Positions 15,507-23,793 of a stretch of DNA of 64,000 nt are shown one piece after another; within the stretch, counting starts at the first letter, position 1; each line of letters begins with the position of its first letter. The translations under genes and the position numbers were made by a program. Source of the DNA: Limnohabitans_A sp048020265 (GTDB taxonomy: Bacteria; Pseudomonadota; Gammaproteobacteria; Burkholderiales; Burkholderiaceae_C); NCBI RefSeq assembly GCF_048020265.1, contig NZ_CP171843.1, positions 1,922,001 through 1,986,000 on the forward strand, read 5' to 3'. The notes below the pieces were generated by a model. It saw only the letters and a program-made list of their open reading frames with translations, was not told the origin of the DNA and ran no database searches.

Positions 15507-16711
15507 CTATTCTCGGAAACCAAGGGTAAACACTGAGATTTGCGCCCCAAAAGGATGCGAGCGTGGATGGGCATGGCGTTGGGCACCTGCTCCACATGGG
15601 TAAAACCCGCCTCTTGCATCATGGTTTGCAGCTCTTGTGGCGTGCGCAGCCGCCCTGCCCCCATGGCCAGCAGGTAAAAATGGAAGTAGGCATCGACCGA
15701 GGCTTCGGGTTGACCGGCTTCTTCGTCGGGCTGGGCCATGGGCTCGGCCAACAGCAAGACGCCGCCGACCGGCAAAGCGGCATGGGCTTTTTGAAGAATC
15801 TGCCGCACCACCGCATCGGGGTGGTCGTGTGCCACGCGCACCAGGGTGATCAGGTCAGCCCCTTCGGGCAAGGGGTCATCCAGAAAGCTGCCGGGATGCA
15901 GGCTCACGCGCTCGGTCAAACCCTTGGCCTTCAGGCCTTCGCGGGCCAGCTCGAGGACCGGCGGAAGATCGAACATCTTGAACTGCAGGTGCGGCGCGTG
16001 CGCGGCCAGCTCGCTGACAAAGCGGCCCTTGCCCGCACCCACATCGAGCACACAGCGGTGTTCGTCAAAAAAGTAGGACGACAGGATCTCCTGCACCACA
16101 AAGCCTTGCGAGGCGGCCATGAGCTGCGAGTAACGGGTGAACTTGTCCACCTCCGATGTCGGCATGTGGACAGCCGGTTTTTCGTGGGCATAGGGCCAGT
16201 ACTCGGCCATGCCGCCGCTCCAGGCGTTGTTCAGGAACTGCACCGGGTCTTGCATGTCCTGGTAGAGCAAGTGGTTGTGCTCGATCATCTGGGCAATGCC
16301 TTCGTGTTGCGCCAGCGGCACGCCCAGCGGCCCCAAGCCAAAACGGCCTTGGCTGCGGTGCTCCAAGAGGCCCAGCGCCACGGCCGACAGCAGCAAACGC
16401 TGCAACACAGCCGGGGCCAGCCCTGTGCGGCGCGACAAATCCGTCAGGTTGGCGGGTGCTTGGTGGAGTGCGCGAAACAGGTCCAGCCGCACACAGCCGA
16501 GCAGCACCTGGCTGTGCACGAAACCGGCCATGAGATCAAACAACTTGCGGGTGCGGCGGCGCGTGAGCCAGCGCGTGAACGGATTGCGCAGCGACCAGCG
16601 GTACAGACCGGGGTGCGCGTACCAACGCTCCAGGCGGGCCTGCCATGCGTCCTTGAAAGAAGTGGGGGCGGTGTGGGCCTGCATGGCGGCCAGATCCAAA
16701 GGTTGGGACAT
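15497..16711 (-). CDS. crtF: Hydroxyneurosporene / demethylspheroidene O-methyltransferase
   Basis: CrtF methylates the 1-hydroxyl of hydroxylated carotenoids using S-adenosylmethionine. The 404-residue protein has an N-terminal dimerisation/winged-helix part (LFDLMAGFVHSQVLLGCVRL, LSRRTGLAPAVLQRLLLSAV), and a C-terminal class I methyltransferase fold with the SAM motif VLDVGAGKGRFVSELA near residue 235 and DLITLVRVAHDHPD. The ATG at 16711 was chosen because sequence upstream overlaps the end of crtE in another frame. It follows crtE by 32 nt. Confidence 0.92.
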   Translation of the reverse strand: MSQPLDLAAMQAHTAPTSFKDAWQARLERWYAHPGLYRWSLRNPFTRWLTRRRTRKLFDLMAGFVHSQVLLGCVRLDLFRALHQAPANLTDLSRRTGLAPAVLQRLLLSAVALGLLEHRSQGRFGLGPLGVPLAQHEGIAQMIEHNHLLYQDMQDPVQFLNNAWSGGMAEYWPYAHEKPAVHMPTSEVDKFTRYSQLMAASQGFVVQEILSSYFFDEHRCVLDVGAGKGRFVSELAAHAPHLQFKMFDLPPVLELAREGLKAKGLTERVSLHPGSFLDDPLPEGADLITLVRVAHDHPDAVVRQILQKAHAALPVGGVLLLAEPMAQPDEEAGQPEASVDAYFHFYLLAMGAGRLRTPQELQTMMQEAGFTHVEQVPNAMPIHARILLGRKSQCLPLVSENSVN

Positions 16712-16743
16712 GCGGCTTCCTTGGTGTCTTGCGGGCTCAGCGC

Positions 16744-17658
16744 TCAATGCGGCGCGCGGATGCGGGTCGGAGCGACGGCCGGGTGGGTCTTGAAGTAGCC
16801 TTCGCACAAGGCCTTGGGAACGAGGCGCTCGGCTTCGAGCTGGACCAGCTGGCGCAACATGTCGCGGCACGAGCAGGCCGGGATCGAGGAAGCGGCCTGC
16901 GCGATCAGATGGTCAAAGTGGGCAATGGCCCCGTCCAGACCCAGTGCCTGGGCCGAGCTGGGGCGGGCGTGCAAAACATCTTGGCCTACAGGCTTGCCCA
17001 AAGTGGCGGCGTCGGCGATCACGTCACGGATGTCGTCGGCCACTTGGTAGGCCTCGCCCAGGTAGTTGCCCAGGGGCGCCCATGGCTCAGGCTCGTAGCC
17101 GCAACTGAGTGCGCCCGCGCAAGTGGCCGAAACGAACAAGGCACCGGTTTTGGCACGCTGGTATTGACCCAGATCGGCGCTGGTCTCGCACTCCCAGGCT
17201 TGCCCGGCCACGATGCCGTTGGGCAGGCCCACGCCCGTTGTCATGTTGTCCATCAGCTGAATCAGACGGTCGGGCCGCTGCGCACCGGCTTGCAACAACA
17301 CGCGGTAAGCCATGACGATCAGGCCGTCACCGGCCAGCAGCGCCAGCGGTTCGCTGAAGGCCTTGTGTACCGTCGGGCGACCACGCCGGGTGTCGGCATT
17401 GTCAAAGGCGGGCATGTCGTCGTGCACCAAAGAAGCGCAATGCATCAACTCCAGGGCCACAGCGGCGGCGTTGGTCAACTGGGGCGCGTCGTCGCCACAG
17501 GCAGTGGCCACGGCCATGCACAGCTGTGGACGGATGCGGGCCCCGCCCGAGAACACCGCATGCCGCATGGCCGCCACCAGCCGGGAGGGCGAGCCCACAC
17601 CGGCGGCTTGCTCAAAATGGGAGCTCAAAGCTTGTTCGGCGCGTGTCAACAGACTCAT
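16744..17658 (-). CDS. crtE: Geranylgeranyl diphosphate synthase
   Basis: CrtE makes geranylgeranyl diphosphate for carotenoid and bacteriochlorophyll phytyl chains. The 304-residue trans-prenyltransferase has the first Asp-rich motif LVHDDMPAFDNADTRRGRPT near residue 80 and the second motif YQVADDIRDV near residue 215, plus GGARIRPQL near residue 38. It is the first gene of the minus-strand superoperon; upstream lie two inverted-repeat boxes resembling PpsR/CrtJ sites. Confidence 0.93.
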   Translation of the reverse strand: MSLLTRAEQALSSHFEQAAGVGSPSRLVAAMRHAVFSGGARIRPQLCMAVATACGDDAPQLTNAAAVALELMHCASLVHDDMPAFDNADTRRGRPTVHKAFSEPLALLAGDGLIVMAYRVLLQAGAQRPDRLIQLMDNMTTGVGLPNGIVAGQAWECETSADLGQYQRAKTGALFVSATCAGALSCGYEPEPWAPLGNYLGEAYQVADDIRDVIADAATLGKPVGQDVLHARPSSAQALGLDGAIAHFDHLIAQAASSIPACSCRDMLRQLVQLEAERLVPKALCEGYFKTHPAVAPTRIRAPH

Positions 17659-17680
17659 GGGACCTCCGAAAGGGAAGGCC

Positions 17681-17698
17681 CGTCAACCCAAGTTGACA
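17681..17698. promoter_or_regulatory. PpsR/CrtJ-like half-degenerate box upstream of crtE
   Basis: CGTCAACCCAAGTTGACA is an inverted repeat (GTCAA…TTGAC) with the same spacing as the PpsR consensus, but with C instead of T in the first position. It lies 22 nt before the crtE start codon and 35 nt from a perfect box, and paired boxes are typical for this repressor. Confidence 0.5.
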
Positions 17699-17732
17699 GG
17701 CATGAGTGTCAATATAGCCTGATAATTAATAC

Positions 17733-17750
17733 TGTCAATCTTTATTGACA
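17733..17750. promoter_or_regulatory. PpsR/CrtJ-type operator between crtE and a divergent small gene
   Basis: TGTCAATCTTTATTGACA is a close match to TGT-N12-ACA and nearly a full palindrome. It lies 75 nt upstream of crtE and 24 nt upstream of the divergent gene at 17775, so it could control both. AT-rich DNA around it (17713–17732) fits promoter elements. Confidence 0.78.
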
Positions 17751-17774
17751 CATTAACATCCGAAAGGTCAAGCC

Positions 17775-17975
17775 ATGGGAATTTGGTTGGAGTTGGGCAT
17801 TTTTGGCCTGGTGTTCGTGTTTGCCTTTTGGCAAATGCACGACGTGCGCAAGGCGCAGGAGCAAACCCGCCAGCAGCGGGCGAAGGAAAAGGCGGCCAAA
17901 CAGACCGCCGAGGTAGCGCAGGATCAGGCAGCGACTGCGGAGCAAGCGACAGACGAGACCGTCACGAAATCGTGA
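17775..17975 (+). CDS. 66-residue single-pass membrane protein divergent from crtE
   Basis: ATG at 17775 with AAGGTCAAG upstream. Residues 1–21 (MGIWLELGIFGLVFVFAFWQ) form one transmembrane helix; the rest (MHDVRKAQEQTRQQRAKEKA, then Ala/Gln/Thr/Glu-rich) is highly charged and likely helical or a coiled coil. I do not recognise a family. It shares an intergenic region with crtE that contains PpsR-type boxes, so light/oxygen regulation along with photosynthesis is plausible but unproven. Confidence 0.72.
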   Translation: MGIWLELGIFGLVFVFAFWQMHDVRKAQEQTRQQRAKEKAAKQTAEVAQDQAATAEQATDETVTKS

Positions 17976-18015
17976 GGCATGCGCCTGTGCAAGATGGTTT
18001 TTTGAGGAGATAGTG

Positions 18016-18050
18016 GGGCGTGTCACACGCCCATCGCCCACGGGGTGGGC
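18016..18050. other. Two short hairpins between convergent genes
   Basis: Perfect inverted repeats gggcgtgt/acacgccc (18016–18032) and gcccac/gtgggc (18036–18050) sit between the convergent 66-residue ORF and the ABC exporter. No T-tract follows, so intrinsic termination is doubtful; they may act as transcript ends by other means. Confidence 0.35.
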
Positions 18051-18066
18051 TCCTACAAGGCCGGCT

Positions 18067-19827
18067 TCAGTGGCCTGATGGGTTGTTGAACTGCAGCGCC
18101 GCCAGACTGGCGTACAAACCGCCTTTGGCCTGCAGCTCGGCGTGGGTGCCCTGCTCCATCAGGCGGCCTCGCTCGAGCACCCAGATCACATCGGCGCGTT
18201 GCACCGTGGCCAGGCGGTGCGCAATGACCAGCGTGGTGCGGCCGACCATGGCTTTGTCCAGCGCAGCCTGGACCATTTTTTCGCTTTGCGCATCGAGTGC
18301 GCTGGTGGCTTCGTCCAGCAGCAAGAGGGGTGGGTTCTTCAAAATGGCCCGCGCGATGGCGATACGCTGGCGCTGCCCGCCCGACAAACGCACGCCTCGA
18401 TCACCCAAATACGTGTCAAAACCCTCGGGCAGCTCGCGGATGAACTCTTGCGCGTAAGCGGCCTCTGCGGCGGCATGCACCTCGTCCAGACTGGCGTCGG
18501 GGCGGCCGTAGCGGATGTTCTCGATCACCGTGCCTGAAAAAATCACCGGCTCTTGCGGCACGATGGCCATGCGGTTGCGCAGGTCGTGCAGGTCCATCTG
18601 GTCGATGGGCACGCCATCGAGCACGATGCGGCCCGATTGCGGATCGTGAAAGCGCATCAGCAAATCAAACAAGGTGGTCTTGCCAGCGCCGCTCGGGCCC
18701 ACCACGGCCACGGTTTGTCCGGGGTGGATCTGGCCCGTGAGCTGGTCCAGCGCCCAAGTGTCGGGGCGCGAGGGGTAATGAAAGCGCACCGATTCCAGCT
18801 GCAAGGAAGAGCCGCCTTGCGGCCAAGGCGCTTGTTGCGGCTGGGCCGCGATCTTCAGGTTGGACTCGGTGTGCAGCAATTCCATCAAACGCTCGGTCGC
18901 GCCCGCTGCGCGCAGCAAGTCACCATAGACCTCGCCCAACACGGCAAAGGCGCTGGCCAGCAAGATCACATAAAACACCGTCTCGCCCAACTGGCCCGCC
19001 GTGCTGGTGCCCGCGCGCACAGCCAGCGTGCCCATGTACAAGCCCCACAGCAACACAGCGCTGGAGGCCATGATGATGAAACCGACCAAAACCGCGCGCG
19101 CCCGGATGCGGCCCAGCGCCGTGCCCAAGGCGCGGGCGGTCGAGTCGATGAAACGGCGGGTTTCGCGGCCCTCGGCGGTGTAACTTTGCACCACGCTGAT
19201 GGCGTTGAGCACCTCAGAAGCGATGGCGCTGGAGTCGGCAACCCGGTCCTGGTTGGCCCGTGACAAGCGGCGCACACGCCGCCCCAGGTAAACGCTGGGG
19301 AAAATCACCGCAGCCAACACCGCCACCACCTGCAGCATGAGCACCGGGTTCGTCCACACCAGCATGATCAGCGCCCCCGCGCCCATGACCAGGTTGCGCA
19401 AGCCCATCGAAAACGACGAACCGACCACGGTCTGCACCAGTGTGGTGTCGTTGGTCAGGCGCGAAAGCACTTCGCCCGATTGGGTAGTTTCAAAAAAGGC
19501 GGGGCTTTGCTTGAGCACATGGCCGTACACCGCGTTACGCAGGTCGCCGGTGATGCGCTCACCGAGCCAGCTCACGGTGTAGTAACGCCCGGAAGAAAAC
19601 ACCGCTAAAGCCGCCGCCACCCCAAACAGCTGCAAGAAGTTGCCAGACAGTTGCTCGGCCGAAGCCCCGGCCGACAAACCTTGGTCGATCAGCTGCCTCA
19701 AGACCCAGGGAAAAGCCAAGGTCGTGCCCGCCGCCAACAACAAAAACAAGGCTGCCATGCCCATGGCCAGGCGGTAAGGCTTTAGAAAGGGGGCGAGGCC
19801 CGTGAGCGATTTGGGAGATGCAGCCAT
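18067..19827 (-). CDS. ABC exporter, fused permease and ATPase (MsbA/ABCB type)
   Basis: A 586-residue half-transporter. About six transmembrane helices fill residues 15–310 (ABC_membrane domain). The ATPase domain has Walker A VVGPSGAGKTTLFDLL, signature LSGGQRQRIAIARA, Walker B PPLLLLDEATSALDAQ and the H-loop VIAHRLATV. The ATG at 19827 begins MAASPKSLTGLAPFLKPYRL and removes an upstream extension without family similarity. Substrate (lipid, drug or other) cannot be told; no partner gene is adjacent. It is convergent with the small gene at 17775 and divergent from the PhnA-like gene. Confidence 0.88.
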   Translation of the reverse strand: MAASPKSLTGLAPFLKPYRLAMGMAALFLLLAAGTTLAFPWVLRQLIDQGLSAGASAEQLSGNFLQLFGVAAALAVFSSGRYYTVSWLGERITGDLRNAVYGHVLKQSPAFFETTQSGEVLSRLTNDTTLVQTVVGSSFSMGLRNLVMGAGALIMLVWTNPVLMLQVVAVLAAVIFPSVYLGRRVRRLSRANQDRVADSSAIASEVLNAISVVQSYTAEGRETRRFIDSTARALGTALGRIRARAVLVGFIIMASSAVLLWGLYMGTLAVRAGTSTAGQLGETVFYVILLASAFAVLGEVYGDLLRAAGATERLMELLHTESNLKIAAQPQQAPWPQGGSSLQLESVRFHYPSRPDTWALDQLTGQIHPGQTVAVVGPSGAGKTTLFDLLMRFHDPQSGRIVLDGVPIDQMDLHDLRNRMAIVPQEPVIFSGTVIENIRYGRPDASLDEVHAAAEAAYAQEFIRELPEGFDTYLGDRGVRLSGGQRQRIAIARAILKNPPLLLLDEATSALDAQSEKMVQAALDKAMVGRTTLVIAHRLATVQRADVIWVLERGRLMEQGTHAELQAKGGLYASLAALQFNNPSGH

Positions 19828-19935
19828 GTACAAAAAGTGATCGGAGAACAGTCGCTGCAAGCATAACGTCAAATCTGGGCACCGCATTTCGGGGCGTTTG
19901 CAGACGACAATCGAAGATTTGCGCCACACGCCACC

Positions 19936-20274
19936 ATGAGCACCTTGCCACCCTGCCCCCAATGCCACGACGAATTCACCTACGAAGATGGCACCCTCTT
20001 GATCTGCCCGAGTTGTAGTCATGAGTGGAACCCCAGCGAAGTCGCCACAGGCGAAACCGCCAAAGTCTGGAAAGACGCCAACGGCAACGTGCTGCAAGAC
20101 GGCGACACCGTGACCTTGGTCAAAGACCTGAAGATCAAAGGCTCATCCGCCGTGGTCAAGGTCGGCACCAAGGTCAAGAACATCCGCTTGATCGAGGGTG
20201 ACCACGACATCGATTGCAAGATCGAGGGCTTTGGCCCGATGCAACTGAAAACAGCTTTCGTCAAAAAAGTCTGA
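19936..20274 (+). CDS. yjdM: PhnA/YjdM-family zinc-ribbon protein
   Basis: A 112-residue protein with an N-terminal zinc ribbon (CPQCHDEFTYEDG then CPSCSHEWNP, four Cys) and a C-terminal beta domain (DANGNVLQDGDTVTLVKDLK, KVGTKVKNIRLIEGDHDIDC). This is the YjdM family, historically called PhnA; despite the name it has no proven role in phosphonate use. It is a stand-alone gene divergent from the ABC exporter. Confidence 0.88.
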   Translation: MSTLPPCPQCHDEFTYEDGTLLICPSCSHEWNPSEVATGETAKVWKDANGNVLQDGDTVTLVKDLKIKGSSAVVKVGTKVKNIRLIEGDHDIDCKIEGFGPMQLKTAFVKKV

Positions 20275-20285
20275 CCACGTCGCCG

Positions 20286-20319
20286 CAACAAGGCGGCCCT
20301 GAGCAGGACCACCTTGTTG
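20286..20319. terminator. Inverted repeat between convergent genes
   Basis: CAACAAGG (20286–20293) and CCTTGTTG (20312–20319) form an 8-bp stem with an 18-nt loop between the convergent yjdM-like gene and the repeat protein gene. A T-rich run (attatttttt) follows about 20 nt later. It could be a weak terminator. Confidence 0.35.
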
Positions 20320-20338
20320 TTCGCCTCCGGTCCTGGAG

Positions 20339-20818
20339 TTATTTTTTGGGGTACAGGTCTGGGTACATGTCTTTGAGCATGCAGCCCGACTCATTGTCGG
20401 CAGGCATATTGCCTGTGCGCTTGGCCTCTTCCAGCTCGGCGATGACCTGTTCGCGGGTCTTGCAAGGCACGACCGCTTTGGGCGGGTAGGCCGAGGGGTT
20501 GAGCTCATTGAGCAGACACCCTGTCTCGCCCGGGGCCATCATGTTGCCCGTACGTTTGGCTTCTTCCAACTCGGCTCTGACTTGTTCGCGGGTCTTGCAA
20601 GGCACCATCGCTTTAGGCGGGTAGGCAGAAGGATTGACCTCGTTGAGCATGCGGCCGCTTTCGTCGTTGGCAGGCATATTGCCCGTGCGGATCGCCTCTC
20701 GAAGTTCGGCCTGGACTTCTGCACGGGTTTTGGGGCCCGTGTTTTGTGCTGAGGCTTGCCCTATGCAGAGCGCCAGCAAGGCCAAAGTCAGGGCCGAGAG
20801 TGGGGTGGACATACGCAT
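20339..20818 (-). CDS. Exported protein with three ~45-residue DUF4148-like repeats
   Basis: A 159-residue protein with a Sec signal peptide (LSALTLALLALCIGQASAQ). The mature part is three tandem repeats of about 45 residues, each with K-T-R-(A/E)-(E/Q)-V-x-A-E-L-x-E-A-x-R-T-G-N-M followed by a Leu-Asn-Glu-x-N-P-S-A-Y-P-P-K linker; two linkers contain Cys, one or two per repeat. The T-R-x-x-V-x-A-E-L motif resembles the DUF4148 family common in Burkholderiales, which has no known function. It stands alone and is convergent with the yjdM-like gene. Confidence 0.8.
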   Translation of the reverse strand: MRMSTPLSALTLALLALCIGQASAQNTGPKTRAEVQAELREAIRTGNMPANDESGRMLNEVNPSAYPPKAMVPCKTREQVRAELEEAKRTGNMMAPGETGCLLNELNPSAYPPKAVVPCKTREQVIAELEEAKRTGNMPADNESGCMLKDMYPDLYPKK

Positions 20819-20964
20819 ATCGATTTCCTTTCATGTTGGACAACCCCGCCTGCTTCGAGCCCATCGTCATCGACCGGGCCCGACAAGGCGGCGTGGGTTT
20901 CCATTAAAAAAAGTTCCCGAGCCCGGGTCTGTGCGTTAATTCACCCCTGATTGCCTTGACACCC

Positions 20965-21306
20965 ATGACCGAAGAATTCCAGATCCACATCCCGCCATCG
21001 TTCATGGCGCTTTATGTTCCCCCCGGAAAAATCAAACCCACCCTGGGCCTGCGCGACATGGCCGCGCGTTACGATTTGTGCGAAGACCTGGCCAATTTGC
21101 TGACCGAGCAAGCCGCCAACATGCAGTTCACCTTGGGCATCACCGAGGAGCTGGTGCTGCAGCAATGCGAGTTGGGCCTGCTCGCCGAACCTGCCGTGGT
21201 GTCGCCTGTGGAGGCCCGCTGGGTGGTCTGTCGCCTGGCCGAGTTATTGAACTGGCCCATGGCCGAGCTCCTGTCAGGGTCCGGACCCGAGACACCTGTC
21301 GCCTAA
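20965..21306 (+). CDS. Conserved-looking hypothetical protein, 113 residues
   Basis: ATG at 20965 gives 113 residues; a TTG nine bases upstream is a less likely start. The protein (MTEEFQIHIPPSFMALYVPP…) is mostly helical and acidic, with a region GLRDMAARYDLCEDLANLLT that resembles a small helical bundle. No catalytic motif or membrane segment is seen and I do not recognise a family with certainty. It ends 38 nt before the MATE exporter and may be cotranscribed with it. Confidence 0.72.
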   Translation: MTEEFQIHIPPSFMALYVPPGKIKPTLGLRDMAARYDLCEDLANLLTEQAANMQFTLGITEELVLQQCELGLLAEPAVVSPVEARWVVCRLAELLNWPMAELLSGSGPETPVA

Positions 21307-21344
21307 GTCACTGCGCCCAGACCGCAAACTGCCAAGATGCGGCC

Positions 21345-22700
21345 ATGACCCGACCGCACAACGACTTGCAAACGCTGCTGACCGCTCCCATCCTGCCCAC
21401 CTTGCTGCGTCTGGCCGCGCCCAATGTGCTGGCCATGGTCATGACGGTGCTGGTCGGCATGGCCGAGACTTACTACGTGGGCCGCCTGGGCACCGCCCCG
21501 CTGGCGGCCATGGCCCTGGTGTTTCCCTTCGCCATGCTCACGCAAATGATGTCAGCCGGGGCCATGGGCGGCGGTGTCTCGGCAGCCATCAGCCGCGCAT
21601 TGGGCGCATCGGACACCGCACGCGCCCAAACGCTGCTGCTGCATGCCTTGGTGATTGGCGTGGGTGCGGGTGTGATGTACAGCGCGATTTTTCTGACTTT
21701 CGGCCCCCGCTTGTACGAACTGCTCGGTGGCCGGGGCGCCGTGCTCGAAGAAGCCGTGCGTTACTCCGGCGTTTTGTTCGCAGGCGCCCTGCTGGTCTGG
21801 CTCATCAACACGCTGGCGTCCGTCTTGCGCGGGACGGGCAACATGCGCACGCCCTCCGTGGCGCTGGTGGCCACCGCGTTGTTGCAGATCATTTTGGGCG
21901 GCGTGCTGGCCTTGGGCGCTGGTCCGGTGCCTGGCATGGGCATGGTGGGGGTGGCCTTGGGACACATCATCGCGACTGCAGCGGGCGTGGCCTATTTCGT
22001 TTGGTATTTGATCACTGGCCAGGGCCGTCTGACATTGCCATGCCAACGCTTTGAGATGCAAGGGGCCATGTTTGCCGACATCTTGAAAGTGGGCGCCATC
22101 GCCTGTTTGTCCCCAGTGCAATCGGTGCTGGCCATTTTGATTTTTACCGGCCTGCTGGCCCAACTGGGCACCGAGGCCTTGGCGGGCTACGGCATCGGCC
22201 AAAGGCTGGAGTTCTTGTTGATCCCCATCGCTTTTGGCATTGGGGTGGCCTCGGTGCCCATGGTGGGCATGGCCATGGGTTCGGGCAATGTGAGCCGTGC
22301 GCGGCGCGTGGCCTGGGTGGCTGGCGGCGTGTCCGCTTTCAATCTGGCCCTGATTGGGGGTGTCGTGACCCTGGCGCCCGATGTGTGGGCCCGGCTGTTC
22401 ACCCAAGACGAGGCGGTGCTGGCCCACGCGCGACAATACCTGGTGACCGCAGGCCCGGCTTTTCCATTTTTTGGAATCGGCCTGACCTTGTACTTTGCCT
22501 CACAAGGCGCAGGGCAAGTGATTGGCCCGGTCTTGGCAGGCACGCTGCGGCTGGTTTTGGTGGCGGGCGCAGGCTTGTGGCTGGCCCAGCACCAAGGCAC
22601 ATCCGATCAGTTCTACCAACTCGTGGCACTGGCCATGGTGCTGTATGGGGTAGCGACAGCGGCTGCCGTCAAATTCACACCCTGGGGCCACAAAGGCTGA
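21345..22700 (+). CDS. MATE-family multidrug efflux transporter
   Basis: A 451-residue protein with about 12 hydrophobic segments arranged as two similar halves. Family marks: LRLAAPNVLAMVMTVLVGMA near the N-terminus, YYVGRLGTAPLAAMALVFPF, and ALAGYGIGQRLEFLLIPIAF in the second half. MATE proteins export cationic compounds using proton or sodium gradients. The start at 21345 (MTRPHNDLQTLLTAP) is chosen because upstream sequence overlaps the preceding gene in another frame. Substrate is unknown. Confidence 0.88.
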   Translation: MTRPHNDLQTLLTAPILPTLLRLAAPNVLAMVMTVLVGMAETYYVGRLGTAPLAAMALVFPFAMLTQMMSAGAMGGGVSAAISRALGASDTARAQTLLLHALVIGVGAGVMYSAIFLTFGPRLYELLGGRGAVLEEAVRYSGVLFAGALLVWLINTLASVLRGTGNMRTPSVALVATALLQIILGGVLALGAGPVPGMGMVGVALGHIIATAAGVAYFVWYLITGQGRLTLPCQRFEMQGAMFADILKVGAIACLSPVQSVLAILIFTGLLAQLGTEALAGYGIGQRLEFLLIPIAFGIGVASVPMVGMAMGSGNVSRARRVAWVAGGVSAFNLALIGGVVTLAPDVWARLFTQDEAVLAHARQYLVTAGPAFPFFGIGLTLYFASQGAGQVIGPVLAGTLRLVLVAGAGLWLAQHQGTSDQFYQLVALAMVLYGVATAAAVKFTPWGHKG

Positions 22701-22719
22701 CCCCAGCATCCGAGTGCGC

Positions 22720-23592
22720 TCAGGCCGCCTTGTCCAAGCCCAGCAAGCGCAGCGCATTGCCCTTCAAGATGCCGGGCATCACCTCTGGCTTGAAGCCCGC
22801 CACTTCAAAGTCCTGCATCCAGCGCTCGGGCGTGATAAGAGGGTAGTCGCTGCCAAACAGCACACGGTCTTTGAGCAAGGTGTTGGCGTATTGAATGAGT
22901 TGCTTGGGAAAGTACTTGGGGCTCCAGCCCGACAAATCGATCCAGACATTGGGCTTGTGTGTGGCAAGGCTCAGCGCCTCGTCCTGCCACGGGAAGCTCG
23001 GGTGCGCCATCACGATCTGAATATCGGGCCAATCGATGGCCACATCTTCGAGCAACATCGGGTTGCTGTTTTGCAGGCGAAGGCCCCCGCCACAGCGCAT
23101 GCCCGAGCCGATGCCGCTGTGCCCGGTGTGGAAGATCGCGGGCAGCTTGTAGTGGTTGATCACCTCGTAAATCGGCCAGGCCATGCGGTCGTAAGGCAAA
23201 AAGCCCTGCACCGTGGGGTGGAACTTGAAGCCCTTGATGCCCTCTTCCTGGATCAGGCGCTCGGCTTCGCGTGCGCCCATCTTGCCCTTGTGCGGGTCGA
23301 TGCTGGCAAAGGCGATCATCATGTCGCTGTTGTCCCGTGCGGCCTTGGCGATCTCTTCGTTGGGGATGCGACGGCGGCCCAGCTGTGACTCACTGTCCAC
23401 GGTGAACATGACCAAACCGATCTTCTTTTCGCGGTAATAAGCCACCGTCTCGTCGATGGTCGGGCGGCGGTTGCTGCCAAAGAACTTATCGGCTGCGCGG
23501 TCGTATTCCTCGCCGTAGTTGTCAAATGGGTTCCAGCAACTCACTTCGGCGTGGGTGTGGATGTCAATCGCGATCAGGTCTTGGTGTTTCAT
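22720..23592 (-). CDS. Amidohydrolase-family protein (metal-dependent TIM barrel)
   Basis: A 290-residue amidohydrolase_2-type protein. Metal-site candidates: IDIHTHAEVSCW near residue 9, IFHTGHSGIGSG around residue 165, MAHPSFPWQDEAL, and FGSDYPLITPERW near residue 250. This subfamily includes ACMSD-like decarboxylases and hydratases of aromatic catabolism. The ATG at 23592 begins MKHQDLIAIDIHTH. It is divergent from the beta-oxidation-like cluster with a shared upstream region, so a role in the same aromatic pathway is possible; the reaction is not predictable. Confidence 0.85.
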   Translation of the reverse strand: MKHQDLIAIDIHTHAEVSCWNPFDNYGEEYDRAADKFFGSNRRPTIDETVAYYREKKIGLVMFTVDSESQLGRRRIPNEEIAKAARDNSDMMIAFASIDPHKGKMGAREAERLIQEEGIKGFKFHPTVQGFLPYDRMAWPIYEVINHYKLPAIFHTGHSGIGSGMRCGGGLRLQNSNPMLLEDVAIDWPDIQIVMAHPSFPWQDEALSLATHKPNVWIDLSGWSPKYFPKQLIQYANTLLKDRVLFGSDYPLITPERWMQDFEVAGFKPEVMPGILKGNALRLLGLDKAA

Positions 23593-23739
23593 GGGTTTCC
23601 AGTCTCTCAATACGTACAGCTGCACAATAGCCCATGGCCGTCGCATGACCCCTCAACTGCACGTAATAAGGTGACATTTCCGGGCGGAACCTAGGGTAAG
23701 CCCCAGGCATGAAAGTGCATTCCGCTGCGCACAATATCG

Positions 23740-23749
23740 TTATCGATAA
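23740..23749. promoter_or_regulatory. Candidate operator palindrome upstream of aromatic cluster
   Basis: TTATCGATAA is a perfect 10-bp palindrome within an AT-rich stretch (23731–23755) of the divergent promoter region between the amidohydrolase and enoyl-CoA hydratase genes. It lies 45 nt before the hydratase start. A MarR-type regulator is encoded at the end of the cluster and could bind here; this is inference. Confidence 0.35.
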
Positions 23750-23793
23750 TAACCTTCTTGGCCTTTGGGTCAAGTCTTTTGAGGGACACACCC

